Assembly: GCF_003590095.1 (NCBI RefSeq)
Contig: NC_039494.1
Span: forward strand, 2,542,001 to 2,606,000
From: Trichoplusia ni
Taxonomy: Eukaryota > Arthropoda > Insecta > Lepidoptera > Noctuidae
Reading direction: 5' to 3'
DNA length: 64,000 bases
Shown: piece by piece, positions 13,401-26,900 of the stretch
Layout of the letters: every line of letters begins with the position of its first letter
How positions within the stretch are numbered: the first letter of the stretch is position 1
Translations under genes and position numbers: made by a program
Notes under the pieces: generated by a model
What the model saw: the letters and a program-made list of their open reading frames with translations, nothing else
What the model was told of the DNA's origin: nothing
Databases searched by the model: none

Positions 13401-13937
13401 TATGAATATATCAACAGTCTTAAATCACGATTCATGATGAGATACAGCCTAGTTCCTGACGACCAGACGGAGAGAGAAACGGACAGCAGGGCCAGTTTCA
13501 ATTCAGTACTTGGTGGTATACTCTCGTTGAATACAATAAATTTGCAGTTTTGTTTGCAAAATACTTAAGAGAATGTGAACAGTTTCAAATTTAATCGAAT
13601 TGCAATTCATTCAGCGGCCATTGTAAATAGCAGAATTAGGGCCCAAAGCCTCAGTGGTTCCATTTGGATACGGAACCCGAAAAATAGTTGTACTTACAAC
13701 ACAAAACTATGAGTCACTAATTAATATTCAAACGGACTGTAATGCTACCGCAGTATCATTCCTATATCAAATACTTTAATGACTTTTTATGAGATTAGAA
13801 TTTATTAAACAGACATGACTGACATTCAAGAAATACTTAATTTATTCTTAAGTTGTGATTAAGCTGCGTTTAGTGAAGGCATTATTTTTAAGTAGGCTCT
13901 GTGGTAATGTAATTAGAGAGGTTCTTAAAGAATAATT
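10445..13937. other. Non-coding stretch, no gene seen
   Basis: Mostly AT-rich. A conspicuous balanced patch lies at about 11850-12170 (for example CTCGAGGCGATCCG and CGCCTGCGCAGGTGCGG). GGATACGGAACCCGAAAAA near 13665 resembles a short lepidopteran dispersed-repeat phrase. Confidence 0.4.
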
Positions 13938-14060
13938 CTACTAATATTATAAACGAAAGTTTTTAAGTATGTATGGATGTTTGTTGCTCTTTCACGCCAA
14001 AACCACTGAACGAATTTGGACCAAATTTGGTGCACAGATAGATTATCACCTGGATTAATA
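13938..14060 (-). repeat. Dispersed lepidopteran repeat, one end
   Basis: CTAATATTATAAACGAAAGT, TCTTTCACGCCAAAACCACTG and AACGAATTTGGACCAAATTTGG are the inverse of a very common moth/butterfly repeat whose far end reads 'cgcatttataatattagtaggga'. It is diverged. A complete-looking unit in the opposite orientation is at 23168-23400. Confidence 0.6.
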
Positions 14061-17000
14061 CACAGGATTGTTTTTATCACGATTTTTTGTTGTCGTGGAA
14101 TCATTTTTGATGCCTATTTATAGAGATTTCCTGACTAGTTTCGGTCCCAACCGGAGTCCTTAATCATAAGATGACGCGGCGACAGGAAAATTAAAAAAGG
14201 ACTGATTTCGACACAAATTTTTGAACAAATATACTCATCATGCTTCCAATTGTTTGGTTCTATTACATGGAACTTTATCTCATAAAGTTTTATCTTAATT
14301 TTGTATTAAATAGATTTACTGTAAGCATTGCCACCTAAACAAAGAATTATCTTTAAGTAGCATAATACGTAATTGTAGAGTCGCAAACAACATTTCCTTA
14401 TACCGTAAATACCGTTTATAATTAGTTAATTGTTATCAGATAACGTACTGTGTACTACGGCAATCCATGTTGTATATCTTACTTATATCTGACTCGTAAA
14501 TCACAAATGTTATATATTGGCAGTAATTATGGCTTGCGTGAAAGCTAACAAATTTAAAAGATTTTACGATAAATGTGTTAGCAAGTTGTTGGCCAAACTT
14601 ATTCATATTTAGGAATAGATCCAGAGATGGATAAATAACATTCTGATAAGCTTTAGTTCTTGATTAAGTTGCTCTATACGGTATTTGACTAAATCTTATA
14701 ATACCAATATACATCGGTTTAGACCGTCAGACATATTTACAAAAAATAGCGAGTACGTATTTTTCGTTGCATCACATCATTAAAACTTAAAATTAAAGTT
14801 GGAAAAACGTAACATGATGAAATGAATGGTAGAGGGGGCTAAAAACATCAATTGCTAGTAAAAGCGTACTGGTAAGTGACCTCATTGGACATTTAATATG
14901 ACTGTTTCCGAGATAAAAGGAAAATAAAGAAAACATTTTTTTTGGAAATTCGTCTAACGGACTACACAGATTTTTATTTGTCAAATATCGTCAACTTTCC
15001 ATTTTGATCAGTCATTAGAATCAGACTTGGACGATTCGTTCGGCATGTGCGTTTGAAGAAATGTTAGTTTTCTACGGGCCCAGCTTTAAAAATAAGTATA
15101 CGTGTAGAAACTATATTTCTATACATTCTATATATACTGACTTATAGTAATGACACCTACTACGTATGAAGATTACATTTTTCTTTCAAAGAGTGTTTAA
15201 AACTGTCTGTTAAAGTAACGGAACTAATTTAATATAAATAAATTTTGAGTGCGGTCAACAAAAATAAGAATAAAGTTAGTATTTTAACAGTTGCAGTTTT
15301 CTGATAAATTCATCAACAGTGGTCCCGAAAGTAAACTGAGGCTTACAATTGCTTTCTCGGCAATCTTCTAAACATTATTCTAGGTATTTTGCTAGTAAAG
15401 TAAGATTATGTCACAAACAACAAAATGAAATATAGAAAAAAAAATTGTGTAGCTTCATATTATCCAATACGATCTATAACCAAATCTTTAAGCCCGGATA
15501 AACTTTTACGTCACAAGAAAAATCTTACAAATTTAATACACCATAGTTCCTGACATGTTCAGTCTTGTACTTGTATGTTACATATACCATAACATTGTAC
15601 GTTTTAAAGATTATATCTGAAGGAATTCTCAGTTCAGTGGCTTACATATGTAGCAGGCTGTTAACGACCCCCACTTTACATGAGCTTTCACGATCACTGG
15701 GTCTGTAGACACGAATTATCCATTGACTGCTAAAATTTTGTTCCTTTAAACAATATAGCAACAAAGAGTCAAGTTATAAAAACTAGGTAAAATGGATAAT
15801 AATGGAAATAGTAAAGTTATGACTAAAAAGTAGTAGAAATAAGAAATATTTGTTACACAGAGGTGGTACCAGATTTAACAATGGCGCACAGTTCGAGCTA
15901 CATTCGGCCGTTTTAGACGGGCAAATATTTAAAATTATTTACAGGAATTGAAAGCATTATTTTCTTACGTAATGATAAGTGATATGATTAGTACATACAG
16001 TTTAATTAAATTTAATCTTCATGTAAATAATTAATCATACATTACACATTTCGTTCGTTTTATATTGACTTCGCGATAAAATTTAAGCACAAATCGAAAT
16101 ATCAGATTGTAAACCTACAAATATTACAAACGTGAAAGTTTGTTTATTTGAACGAGTGTTTGTTAGCCTTTCACGAATAAACCACTCGAAGAGTTTGGAT
16201 GAAATACATATATAAAGTAAAATTAGTATTTAAATACCTAAAGGATATTCTTGTATGAAAAAACAAAACATCTTCTTATCACGTTTTGAATCCTACCAAG
16301 ACAACCTACAACCGCTAAAGAGAGAAATCTATACACATCTGAAACGTTCATCAAAAAACAAATACACAATTCGGGTTTTCACTTCAATAGTAGAAAACTA
16401 GAAACGGAAAAATTATGACTACACGAGCTTGTTACGAGGAAGTACCACACTCCATATTCATTACGAGATACCCTCAGAGATAAGGCTTGGATATCTACAT
16501 TTTTCGGATATTCAAGATAGGCATCTACTAACATAGATTTCTACATTTCATTACTTCGTCGGTACAAAAATTCGATGTTCGGACGGTGGTCTGGAAGGCA
16601 TGCGCTCGAATAAAAATATGATGTATTATGTTCGTTTCATATTTATAAAAGTGACTACTACTTTACGTGATGTTTAGGATAAACGTTTGATCTTATAGAT
16701 TTAAAGCTTTTGATATTATTTTCTGCTGCTATTGACTGACTTTTCACTACTATTGAAAAGTGAGTATTAAATTACAGTTTCTCAGATTTTTGATGGTGTT
16801 TTTGTGTGTGCAATTGTAAGTATGCAAGATTTTACTATTTCCGGGATGTCTATCCAAGTAATACAGTAATATTATTAAAAATTCCAACAATTTTTTTAAG
16901 ACCTCAGTACCAAATCCTAATGAAATAAGTAGTCTATTCTAAAACAGATACAATGTATTTCAAATCATTCTTGATATATTACGAAATAAATATATTTTCA

Positions 17001-19630
17001 CCATCAAATCTTCACATAGTGAAATAAATATTCTGAATAAAGAAAATCATTAAGTTCGTGAGAAGAAAAGCAAGACAAAAGCGTGACCTCTCACGTATGG
17101 TTCACATCGTAACTTATCTACAGAATATGAAGTACAAAACGTCGGCGCGTAAAACATGGCGTCTTATAAAATATAGTTAATGCAATGCTAACGAGATCTC
17201 GGTTATGTAAAGCTGCAATATTTTGCATTTAATAAGGGCCGTACATAGCTGGCCGCGTGGCCGTCGGCGAGAGATGGATCCGAAGATACTAAGCCACTTC
17301 GATCGGGTCTCGTTCACTATGAAATTATTGGGAAACTCGATTCGTGCTCGATGCATCTGCCGACGACGGCGCGCGCCTTGCTAATGTTCCTTGCAAACGA
17401 TCCGAGAAAGCCGAGTAGGTTTACAGATAAATCTGAGAGATAGGAAAAAGTCTTTCTTGCCTCCGCGTCCGTTGCATATACTTACAAAGTTTATATTTTA
17501 TTTTTCGTGCAAAATTCCTTATGATAATGAGTGCATGGTGATAATAAATTAATAAAAGAGTATTGAAGGTACATGGTCGGGACACGTAAGTGTGTGTGCC
17601 TGAGGGGGGGGGCGTGACGCGGCACCTGTACAGATCGTTTGAGTCTTCCTCCCAAATCGATATTTCATGTGATCGCGGCTCATCTGTAATTAAGTTTGGA
17701 TTAAACCTCTCTCGAGTGGTCACGGCTAGGCGCTATAATCGTCACTTTTGTTATTCATTTGTCTTGTTTGTTTTGTGGGTACAATACTTTTGGGTGGTAG
17801 TGTCGATCAAGGTTAGTGAAGAGTGTATTAAGAGTACTTATAATGGATAAGTATGTTTACTAAAAAGCGTGCCTATGCCTATTAAAAACTTTTTCTTTTT
17901 TTTCTGCTATAAAAAACAGGCGTAGTGAATATTGGTAGGTAATCTTGAATTCCTACCATTCTAAAAAAAAACTCATCAATTTCAGTGAAAAATGCCATCA
18001 AAATACAAAGATATTGCACCAACTGGAAAAAGCCTCACAAACAATTTCTTCATTTATGAAAAGTTGTCGACGCGGCGACCGGATCCGTATGCAGCTATAT
18101 AGGAGGCACGTCGCATACTATAAACATGCTCATAAATAAATAAATAAGGCCGAATTTAATAACAAGCCCGAACCTAAGTAATGGTCGCCAGAAGCGTACA
18201 TTTAATATGGCCCACCATTTTGTAACTTTTACGTACATTTCTTAGCGTTGTATTAAAATGTTTGAACACTATAATTTGGGAACGAGGGCTTAACAACTTT
18301 TTTTAGAGGAGTCAAATATTTGGGGAGTTTAGTAAAGGTAAGGTTATAATCGATAAGAGATTGGTGTTGCCAAGTAGAATATGCGCAGGTTTTTGAATTT
18401 TACGATTCAAAAGGGAAAGGTGCATTTGGAGGATAAGCTACACAAATTACCTGCCTATCTGACTAAGTGAAGTGTGTTTATAAGCTTTTTTTTATAAAAA
18501 TATTTAGATTTTGATATACGAATATGTATGCCTAACTAAACAACAAACTATTACAAAAAACAAACCAAGAAATTTCACACATATTAGAAGACGTATACGG
18601 TGTGAAACGTAGTGCCACAACACTTAAAATTAAAATCACACACTAACCTCATCAGTAAGTACATAATTTAAAATAATTTCACACAAAACAACTTCATAAA
18701 GAGAACACGAAAACGCGGACCAAAAACAAGCAATATCAAAGCGATTTCGATTCGACAAATTACCTATCGACAAATACGTGAAGCGATAACATTACAATAC
18801 ACACTTCGGTTATGTGAACACGGCCATAACCGCTGCTCCTTAATATTGTAGAAAAACCAGGAATGCCCGTCCGATGCCGTACTGTGCCATATTCGACACG
18901 CCTGGTGACGAAAGCCAACCACAAGAAGCAGGGCTATGGAATTCCGATGTTAACAATTGGACTTCTTACGCCTCGCCGTGCCGTTCGTGAATAATTTCAG
19001 GACAATAGCACCTCCCGAATGCTGTCGTTACCCTGATGAAATGTTGTAGAGCGAACGTGAAAGTATCGAATGAATTAGCGATACGAAACGTGTGAGAAAA
19101 ACTTAAACGCGGCGTTGATGCTATTTCGATAATCTCTTTAGCGGTTATTAATATTTGGCGGTAAAAAGTTATGAGTTTCGATGTTATGCTCTGCGTGAAT
19201 CAAATAAGTAATGCGGTATTGGTATCCTTTCATGATGTAACGATAAGTGAAACTTTGATGAGGTCGTCATATGACGTGTGTCAAATAATTATTGCTTGAT
19301 TTTAGGACATTGACTGATGTCTTGTGTCTAGAGTGTTTCTTAAACGTGTCTATTTATTATTCAATGCCTAAAAACATCAATTAAAACAATGACGTATAAC
19401 AATTCTGGGTATTTAAAATAATTTTAGACTTTTTTAACTGTTACAGGATACGCGTGAAGATAGTGAGAAATACACGAGTTGCGCCAAAAAGAAATCCAAG
19501 CTAGCAAGCGGAATGATCAAACACCGCGCTCTCACAGAACAAGTCAGTGATTATAAATCTAACATACTTTACAGCCGTATCAAAGTTTAAAACAAATGCG
19601 GTACCTACGCAGTAAATTAAGCCATCGACG
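14061..19630. other. Non-coding stretch, no gene seen
   Basis: AT-rich except for a balanced, CpG-containing patch at about 17060-17420 (GGCCGCGTGGCCGTCGGCG, GACGACGGCGCGCGCC) that stands out as a possible conserved regulatory element, and a run of ten or so G at about 17603. Balanced composition also at 18760-19080. The minus-strand frame 17421-17723 and others are random-looking. Confidence 0.4.
16115..16215 (-). repeat. Second fragment of the same dispersed repeat
   Basis: ATATTACAAACGTGAAAGTT, then GTTAGCCTTTCACGAATAAA and CCACTCGAAGAGTTTGGATG, matching the order of phrases in the 13938-14060 copy with further decay. Confidence 0.5.
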
Positions 19631-20600
19631 TGTTGCGGCTAGGATGCCATCACGAGCGCACGCTGAATAGTTTGCGATTGCGCTGCGTTTTTCAAAGGCA
19701 TACCTGGCCCGGGTGCGAACGTCGTGTGTGACGACTTTATCCGTCGAGTGCACGTCTTTGGTGTGCGGACGCCGCGATCTAGATCAGCGGCGCCGACGCG
19801 CGGCGGCACGATGCTATCGTAAAACAACCGCGCGACAATTGCTAACACCGGCGCCGAAGAACAACGCGAATTATTCAAAGAGAGGCATCCAGTGTGTCTG
19901 TGTGTGCCGACTGAACCGCGCCCCTCGCCTTCCCCCCTGCCATTGTTGACATACCGATTTCTAAGAACGTTTAATTTTAACGCTCGTTTCGCTGTTGCGA
20001 GTGACTGGTCATTTGCGTTGATTTCTGGCTGAAAGCAGACAGCGTCAACTTACTTGGACCGTTAAAACATTTCTAATCTTTGTCGATCGTGGTTGTTTGT
20101 GACTCATATTTCGACTTCAATTCCTAAACCCTACATGGTCAGACATGTAATTCAACAGGTATGCTTGATATCCTTATTAGTTTATTCACGGAACGGGTCG
20201 TAAAAATGCCAGAGCAGTCATCTAGGAGAGATAAAGCTGGACTCGAAACGACTCACGCACGCTCCATTCCGGAGTAGCGTTAGACTTGTAGTTAGACGTG
20301 GGGACACGTCGGATGCTCTCGACTGCTCTCAGATGCTGGTTCTGGGAAGACGGGAGGGTCCGCCCGAGAGGGGGGGGGGATCGGGGGGCGGGATTCCGTC
20401 ACGTGCGCCGGCGCATCTGATAGCGCGCCGCCGCGGGGAATGTTGCACGTTCGCGGGCAAGCCCAGCACGCAAATGCTGTGCCGACTGTTGCGATCTCTG
20501 TTGCGAAATTGTGCCTACTTCTAGATCTGGCCAACATGGAGGTGTAGCGACAGGCGCACCGCCTAGACTGTTGCGTTATGTTTTCCGGCATTTCCTGTAA
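19630..20600. promoter_or_regulatory. Two CpG-rich islands, possible promoter or enhancer block
   Basis: 19640-19950 and 20270-20480 are GC- and CpG-rich (for example GCGGCGCCGACGCGCGGCGG) in an AT-rich neighbourhood, separated by about 300 ordinary bases. The second holds G runs at 20344-20392 able to form a G-quadruplex. Overlapping frames on both strands (20292-20591, 20333-20524, 19639-19949) are by-products of the GC content: arginine/proline/alanine-rich without domains. Expression start site unknown; direction cannot be set. Confidence 0.35.
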
Positions 20601-23167
20601 CCGTACTTTAGTTGAGATAACAATTGGTATTGGTTACATGTTTCAGCGATGACTACACCGCTATTTTAAGCAGTATTATCACAACACATACAAACTACGT
20701 CGGTGACTAGATAAAATGGAAGATTTGAAAACACAGCAGAAAATACCTTTCGCTGCTGCCTGTCTACCTCAATTTCCAAGGCTTAAAAATGGAACATAGC
20801 TAGTGCTGATAATAAGTTGTTTTAAAATGAAAATTAATCGAGAACAAACAGACATCACACTATAACTTGATCTTAATATGGAAGAACTCTAGTAAGTATC
20901 AGGTCAATCAAACCTAGGCACCTACCATCTAAAAACATAACTTAAAGTTTCAAATGTAGGTATATTAAAAGTTGCAAAAATATCTAAAAACACAAATAAA
21001 CGAGCTATCAAATATGAGTTTAGTCAAAAACCGTCACGGCATGGGCGACGCATGCGCAGAGACCGCCGGGCGCGCTCGCCCGCGCATTCCCACCTTTTTG
21101 CTTGTCACCGGCAGACGTATTTATTGCAACACTGACGCTATGATGGCTCATGGTGTTGCCACGCTTGATTCGTGATTTTTGGGTGATATTTTTATGGTGA
21201 AATTTAGAATCCTGACTGGCCGTGGTTTCTGAAGTTTTCCATTAAACATAGACGAAAAGAAAGCCTTTTATTCTTGGTAAGGCAGTAATATCCTCATGGA
21301 TCCACACCTACGTAGGGGAGCTAGTGTCATAATTGTAACTTAGTAACTGAATCGCCGTGTAAAACGTCTCCTGGGTTTTATTTGGTGTTTTGCAATGCAT
21401 TGCGATTCATTAGGCACCCTCAAAGAACATGCTACTTATATATTTATCTAAAAAAAAAAACAACTTTTGAAAATTTTCGGTGAAAATGATTAAAATGACA
21501 CGTCAGTCTAGTTAGGTTAGGTTACCCAATATAAGATGAAATGTTAAAATAACGTTATCAAATTAGTTTACACATTAAAATAAATAAAATACACAATAAG
21601 CATACACTCAAAAACATTGGATTTGAAAATGTAAAACGTTTTTTTTCAATAACCAACACATAATATACCCAAAGAATAAATCGCACAATATCTTTTTCGG
21701 GTAACCCTGAAACGATTCAAACGGATATAAAATTTGACAACAATCCTCTCGGCTTTGATAATAAAGCCTATTGTATCAGGTTTTGCTTTTCCCTTTTACG
21801 TTTTTCTTGTTCATATTCGTTCGCGCTAAAATTCATACACAGTAGCTTCACGTTCGTCCGAACAATAGAATAAAACCTATACGGAGCGGGGAAAAAATAC
21901 ACGATTCACTTTAATGGTTTTGATGAAAATAATAGAAGTATATTTTTATATAGATATGCCATTATTGTACAGGAAGTAAGTAAGAGGTAGTGCTTAAAAG
22001 GTAAATACGTAGGTGTGTATCTAAGTCTAAAAACTCAGTTTATAAATTACACACGACATTTTTCATTTCATTTCATGATTTTCATTTCAAATATGCGTGT
22101 GTATAAAAAAAACGCAACAAGATTTGGATACTCTATTAAAACCTTTTTTAAGAATCTACACAAATGGAGTATCCTTAGATAACATAAAGTAGATTATATT
22201 ATTAACATCTTCTCAACTCTGTTCATGTTGTCGACTCTCACATCATTCTGTCTCGTTATAACAACAATCACTTCAATCACTTTAATTTTCAATTTTAATG
22301 TAAGATAGTTCTTTTCTGTTATAACGAGGAGTGGCGCCACAAGCTGAAATACAGGCCTCCATCGGAGACGGACTGCATCCAAAGGATCCTGTTTTTATAC
22401 TTGGTCACACATTGTTTTCTAGCTAGTAATTAATAACAAAGTTTTCTTTTGATCAATAATTAACGTCAAGTGGAAAAGTTTAGTTGAAGGATTCAGTACA
22501 ACGACTGTTCTACTGAATCCTGGAAGTTTCGGTGGAAATAGTTTTTGAGTACCAATTCCAACATCAGTTTTAGTCTGAAACAATGTTTCCTTGAGAGTAT
22601 TAAGACTAACTCTAAAAGTTTTTATGTACTTAAAATGTCCTGCCAGCTACGATTTCAAACTGACACTTAGTGCTACAATTGCCATCTTCTGCATTATCAT
22701 AAACAAATTGCCCAAGTGCTTAAGACAAATGGAAACCAAAAAAAAACAAAATCTTAAACAAATCAAAAAACATATCTCATACATCATTTCTATCAAAAAA
22801 CCCAGCGACTCCCAAAGGCCGGTCCACAAGACCACCATATGAATAAATTGCATAAATATTTATCCGCGCGGCGTCTGGGACACACACGGCACAAAACGAT
22901 GTCTATAACATAATTGTTTTTGTTGATTGTTCAGGAATGTTATCAGGTTTTCGAACACCGTTAGTGCCATTTTTGAGACGTATAGATTCATATCTCGTTA
23001 GTTTCGGAACGTATTTTGTTTTGACTTTCTTCTTGCGATTTTTGATTAAAGTTTTGTGTTGCTTATTTAATTCTGTTTTGAATGTAAAAAATATATTATA
23101 AAACATGTATTGATGATTTGCGGGCCTACTTAGACCTAAATGGTTGCTTATGCGAAAGAGATATGCC
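20601..23167. other. Non-coding stretch, no gene seen
   Basis: AT-rich with a short GC island at 21030-21115 (GCATGCGCAGAGACCGCCGGGCGCG context). A perfect hairpin lies at 22488-22521. About 22300-22390 has an isolated balanced patch of unknown kind. Confidence 0.4.
22488..22521. repeat. Perfect hairpin, 11-bp arms
   Basis: AGGATTCAGTA, a 12-base loop, TACTGAATCCT. The arms are perfect and the flanks unremarkable. Confidence 0.55.
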
Positions 23168-23400
23168 GATTTATATTGAACTAGCTCTTGTCCGCGACTT
23201 TGTAAACGATGTTTAGATATGCGGCAGGAGTTAAATAGATGTAATTTTTTCCCCAAATTTTGACATTAAAACAAAACTAGTATCTTATTTTACTTGCAAT
23301 CCCTTAAAGAATATGTGTACAAAGTTTCATGATGAGCGGTTGAGTAGTTTTTGCATGAAAGCGTAACAAACTTACTTTCAAATTTATATATTAGCAGGGA
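23168..23400 (+). repeat. Near-complete copy of a dispersed lepidopteran repeat
   Basis: Starts AACTAGCTCTTGTCCGCGAC and ends TTTATATATTAGCAGGGA, with ACAAAGTTTCATGATGAGCGG and GTTTTTGCATGAAAGCGTAAC between. These phrases in this order are typical of a highly repeated family in moths and butterflies. No coding capacity of its own. A minus-strand frame of 117 codons (22903-23256) overlaps it and is explained by the repeat plus chance. Confidence 0.65.
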
Positions 23401-23839
23401 TACTACGGCATCTTGCTCTCCCTTTGTTAAACATCTAATTTTTGCACATTTTTTTAACATATCGATGACTTTAAGTCCGGTTAGTTAGTTGAGTAATACG
23501 AGCTACTCACTGTCTTAATGTGCGATCGTTTGTATTAATCTAAACATTAATTGATATGGATCGTCCTCACTGGTTTACTTTCATTAAGATTGCGAAGTGT
23601 TATTTTATGTTGAGTCCGATGTATTACTTCCTTGTCTTCCTTAGCTGTCCAGAACTCCAGCTATTCTCAATATTTCGATAAGCACACCGCATTAATGTTA
23701 GGCCCAAGATTTTGTATGTTTGGAAAAATTGTACATGAAATTGAAGCCTCGTGTACCTTGTGATAAGACATATTCATTTCTGCTGCACCGCGACTTTGTC
23801 CTCATGGAATTTATCAATAACAAAATATTTGAACAATAC

Positions 23840-23945
23840 AAGTAGCTTAAGTTACTCCGTATTCTAGCAACTACCTGCCGTCGTCGTCGTATCGTCAAAA
23901 TCGGTCTAGCCATTTTAGAGATTAGGTGGAACAATCAGGCAGACG
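23840..23945 (+). repeat. Fragment of a related dispersed repeat
   Basis: CTACCTGCCGTCGTCGTCG, then TCAAAATCGGTCTAGCCATT and GAGATTAGGTGGAACAATCAG. The 'aaaatcggtctagccgttt' and 'gagattagccggaac' phrases are recurrent in lepidopteran non-coding DNA. Confidence 0.5.
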
Positions 23946-26900
23946 TACTCTATTCACACTTACTTGTAAGAACAAAATTGGCATCCAGATATCAGTTTCA
24001 GTGTAAATCACACAGCCTTTATTTCGTTTATCCTACCAAAGAGATAGCAATTCAACAATTTTCCAAATAACCCCAGCATTCCAATATGAACATCGGTTCA
24101 TAACTCATAAAGAACAATCGTCATTGTCATGTGTCGACATCGGAACAAATACATCAGGTGCGTCATGCTTGCCCACTGCCCACTACTTATAAATCAATGT
24201 TCTATGCTTCGTCCTTCAGTCTCAATACGGCGTCCTGCTGTTAAACCCCACAAATTTACGATCCCTCCGCCAGGCCAGCCGAAGCCAGCCCAGGATAGAT
24301 GCCAATCGTTTTCTCAGCGTTATTTCAACAAAATGCATGTGATTTATACAAAACTCATCGCGTGGCAATGCTAATATATTATGTATTTTATGACTTAAAA
24401 TTGGAATTGGAAGTGTTGGAGTCCATTCGCCGCTTGTATTGGTACGATAAATAACCTTAACGTTTGTTATTTTGTATCCTGTATCGTGTTCTGCGTAGCC
24501 TTACTTGTTTAATAGTTTGTCTTTTGTTTGTCTTCGCATTCTATGTTTCCTTGTTTTGTGTTTATAAGTGAATATTTGACTAACGGACTTTGAAAATATA
24601 TTGTGATTGACGGTTCGGTTTTTGCGTTGGTTAGATGTTCGTTTGTCTTAAGCGACGCAATCGGACCAACGTTCTGGTAATATCTGCTATAAATACGCTT
24701 GTGGTCATGATTGCAGTAGGTAGGTGTGCTACTAGAAACCGTCTTAAGTAGTTATTAACGGTTAAGAAAGATTTCTATTAACAAGGCTCTTATTCTGAAT
24801 GGTTGAGTGAATTAAATAAGATGTTAAAATAACATTAACAAGGGTCAACAGAAAAAAAAAACGTTAGGGTTGTGGTACCTACAAGAAGGTACCTACTCAT
24901 AACACAAATGTAAATATATCTATTTGTTTGTATGGCTAACATGTTACAAGAGGTCAGTGTCGTGTCTGGCTTGTGTCTGCAGAATACGTGAATATATCAA
25001 AGAATCGCCAAGTCCCCACGTCAAGGCCCACGATTTCCAACACGAATAAATATTCCTTTTATTCCAATTTGTCAGCTAAGGCACTCTCAGCGGCGACTTA
25101 TCTCCGTATTCAACGGTAAGCTCCCGCCAAAACAATACGGCAGTATCGTTAAAAAACGTGCTTGAATACAGCATTTATCATCGTTGATTAAATACCATTG
25201 TTTTGTATCGGCAGGCTCGGGGAGTCGGGGTCCCCGGCGTCGTGCTCCTTTTGCGTCTCCCTCCGTGTCTCGCATTGTAGCCGCACGGAGACAATAAGTC
25301 TGTTAAATTGGCCTCCTATACTCGTTATATTATGTGCCCGAGGACCTTGTATTTATGTCCGCTGCGGACGCGTGCTTGCGAGCCTTCGTCTTGTAAATTC
25401 TTGCGAGCCAACAAAATTTGTTTTCGCTGCAATTTTATTATGATTCGTTCTAATGTAGCGAGCTTCGAGCATTTTTTACGATGGCGCACGAATCGTATCT
25501 TGAACCAACGTAGCGACAGTTCATGGAGCTATTCTGAACTCAATTTCTCTGTAGTTCGCTTATCATATTAGACTCGGACATAAAAATTTCTTAGAAACAA
25601 AGACGGTATCAAAATAGTCGTACGCCCACGCAGCGGCAGTCGCTGAATCACGTACTGCAATTTCCAAATCTAGATTTAGAAGGAACGGTCTGCGTCGTGT
25701 TCTTCAAAATGAATGCATTTCAAAGAACAAATCTCAGAGTAGTGTCCTATACGTGACAACATACGCCGCGGCGGCGAGACTTCAATGAGGCCACGCGCGT
25801 GCCACTATGTTTTTCCAGTTTTTCCACCGGCCACTAGAGCCGCCGTATTATATGACATAATACCTTTATAACCGCGCGTATAACAAATAAAAAACTTGAA
25901 TAGCTATTAAGACACGTAATGATATTTTTCCGGACGGAGGCATCGCAACAAGAAGACGTTCCGCGGAGCATGTTCGCTTATCTTTACGTCGCTAACTCAG
26001 GAACTCAGCACAAAACATCGCTCGAGACGCGCTCCTCATTAATTATAGCGAAAACAAATGAGAAAATATGACATAAATTATGATCAAACGGCGCTCTGAT
26101 TCAATCATTATTATATGAATGACTGTCATAACAGAGGCCCTATTAGGAGCGCGCCTGATCGCGATGCTCATACCTAATTAATTTCGCTAAATTAATATCT
26201 AAATATGATGAACATGGTCACATAACGAGATCATGCCGTATCAAGAACGTGCAACAAAAACACCGAGTTCTGCTGCTGGCAATACAAATGCAGTTCGGAC
26301 AAATACGAACGTGGCGCATGAAAAACTGGAATCCTTCAAGCGTAGTATTAACATGGTTAATTAATTTATTAATTAGCATCAATTAATCGTAATACGGCGG
26401 CACAGCGAACCGCTGGACACGGACGGATAGCTTTTCCGGCGAAGTTCAGTTTTTAGACGACAATTAGCATGATGTCTAACGTAATAACAGATGCCGATTC
26501 CCGCAGTTGCCGACAGGTCTGTTATGAAATGTTAATGTTATTGGCAGTTCCATTGCGAAAAACTCAATGCGACCGATACGAGCAAAGAAACCAGCGGGAT
26601 TTCGTTTGATTTTCTTATTGTAAAATTCTATGAACAATAATAGGTCGGTCCGCTGCCGCTGCTTCAAGTCGAACTTGTGAAAGCGAAGCGAGTGTTCATT
26701 GAATACTAATTCAAATATTTGCAACGGATGATGCCTCGGCTCGAGTCAAGTAGACATTGATAAATAAACAGCTGTCAATAGTATGTCCGGGCGGCGGCGA
26801 AATTCGAAAATGGTTCGGGTTCATTAATAACCGGAATGGATCGTAAGTCGCGAGCGAGATGTTCGTGATACGCTACCTGTGTTCGTGATTAGCTGCCGAT

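Noticed and set aside
22903..23256. A 117-codon minus-strand frame
   Set aside because: About half of it lies in a recognised dispersed repeat and the rest is Lys/Asn-rich AT-driven sequence.
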